From contig CM055605.1 in the NCBI GenBank assembly GCA_029379385.1, positions 7,289,001 to 7,353,000 on the forward strand: a DNA stretch of 64,000 nt. Reading direction: 5' to 3'. Origin of the DNA: Quillaja saponaria (taxonomy: Eukaryota; Streptophyta; Magnoliopsida; Fabales; Quillajaceae). A model generated the notes under the pieces. It was not told the origin of the DNA and searched no databases. It saw only the letters and a list, made by a program, of their open reading frames with translations. The translations under genes and the position numbers were made by a program. How positions within the stretch are numbered: position 1 is the first letter of the stretch; each line of letters begins with the position of its first letter. Below are positions 63,236 through 64,000 of this stretch, one piece after another.

Positions 63236-63435
63236 TATAAAGAGAACTTCAACACCACAGTGGATGTTATACTGCAAATTGCCACCAAGTAATAGTGAAA
63301 CACATCCATGGATGACTTTTTTTTTTTTTCATCTCCCAAAAATTACTACCTGGTCAATCCCTTTATAAAGAGCACATTTCCTCTGCATTCTGAAAGATGG
63401 ACTGCTTTGAGGTTGCAGCCAAACAATCTTAAAAA
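63236..63435 (+). pseudogene. Second relic of an ascorbate oxidase last exon
   Basis: The segment 'ttcaacaccacagtggatgt' and onward aligns with the [10 protein letters not shown] part of the intact gene (about 52270). It then follows the ETHPW region, with the HLHGHDFW part replaced by a T run. After that come LVNP(F/I)…SERWTALR and NN, equivalent to about 52430-52505. It has an in-frame stop and internal deletions and ends before the last copper motif. It is on the same strand as the intact gene, about 11 kb downstream. Confidence 0.8.
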
Positions 63436-63980
63436 AATTATTGTTTTTGGCCATTCTTCCAAATTTATAAATACTACATTTTTCATGAGAAATGTATTAT
63501 CTATTATCTCTTTAAAAAAAAAAAAATTACTTTTTTATCGGGACTGTCCATTTATTGATAAAAAAATAATAATAACTATAGATTCATGAACCTAAAATTT
63601 TTAAAAGCATAAACGCTAGTAATTAACTTCAAAAAACTTTTAAGAGAAATTCATGATTTATTTATTCTTGCTTATAATGGGAAATAATATTTAATAGAAA
63701 AACACTTACTAAAATGTTGGATGAAAATATATATAATAAAAAGATTGGATTCCTTATGCTACCTAAATAAATTTTAAATAAAAATAAAGTAAGATTTTTT
63801 TTATTTTTTTTTTAATAAAAAGGAAAAAAAATTCAGCATTTAATTCTTTCCCTCCACTACGCTTCTTCACCAAAACCTCTCAAACAACGAGCGCGCAAGC
63901 AAAGAAGGGAAAGAGAAAATCCCAGAAAGAAAAAAACAAAGGAGGAAAGCAGAAAAGGAGGAAATCCAAGGAAGGAACCA
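63436..63980. other. AT-rich spacer and likely leader of the next gene
   Basis: AT-rich text gives way at about 63835 to a pyrimidine-rich then A/G-rich stretch, as in plant 5' leaders. It is followed by ATGACTGAGTTTGAG at 63981, which runs off the window. The gene cannot be identified. Confidence 0.35.
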
Positions 63981-64000
63981 AATGACTGAGTTTGAGACAA

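Overview
The window is nuclear DNA of a flowering plant, most likely a eudicot. It is AT-rich. Its genes have GT-AG introns, and the recognisable proteins are plant types: a peroxisomal 2,4-dienoyl-CoA reductase ending in SKL, plastid and cytosolic phosphoglycerate kinases, an apoplastic ascorbate oxidase and an RH36-type DEAD-box helicase. The species cannot be fixed from the sequence. I rebuilt gene models by joining exons whose reading frame, splice sites and family similarity agree.

Layout. 1-4.8 kb: AT-rich spacer with a terminal-inverted-repeat element (about 1280-2005) and a small LTR element of TRIM type (2976-4085). 4.78-10.23 kb, minus strand: a six-exon DEAD-box RNA helicase (RH36/Dbp8/DDX49 type). 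It is divergent from the next gene and shares a 707-bp promoter interval with it. 10.94-15.06 kb: a five-exon peroxisomal 2,4-dienoyl-CoA reductase (SDR family). 15.46-27.43 kb: about 12 kb of non-coding DNA built from complex duplicated units of roughly 3.3-3.8 kb, plus a separate 1.2-kb tandem duplication. 28.5-29.4 kb: a TIR element with another repeat inside it. 29.77-32.93 kb: plastid phosphoglycerate kinase, six exons, with two apparent single-base insertions. 33.5-37.1 kb: a CACTA-like scrap, a clean non-autonomous hAT element and a long-TIR element. 39.0-42.85 kb: cytosolic phosphoglycerate kinase, six intact exons. 42.9-49.3 kb: AT-rich spacer with no gene seen. 50.41-52.65 kb: ascorbate oxidase, five exons, with a duplicated promoter. 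53.7-57.1 kb: duplicated flanks and one decayed ascorbate oxidase 3' end. 58.0-61.9 kb: a short PHD-finger gene resembling the N-terminus of plant CHD3-like remodellers (CHR4/PKR1), with a duplicated exon and a stop soon after the PHD finger. 63.2-63.4 kb: a second ascorbate oxidase relic. The final bases look like the leader of another gene.

The genes are independent housekeeping or metabolic units, not a pathway cluster. The two PGKs are a tandem pair with identical intron positions and serve the Calvin cycle/plastid glycolysis and cytosolic glycolysis. An SDR gene next to a plastid PGK also occurs in Arabidopsis (At3g12800 near At3g12780), so this part appears to be old microsynteny pushed apart here by repeat growth. 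I found no clearly new functional system. The most unusual items are the 12-kb repeat block with conserved minus-strand splice-donor-like motifs, the paired frameshifts in plastid PGK, the in-phase exon duplication in the PHD gene, and the ascorbate oxidase duplication and decay history.
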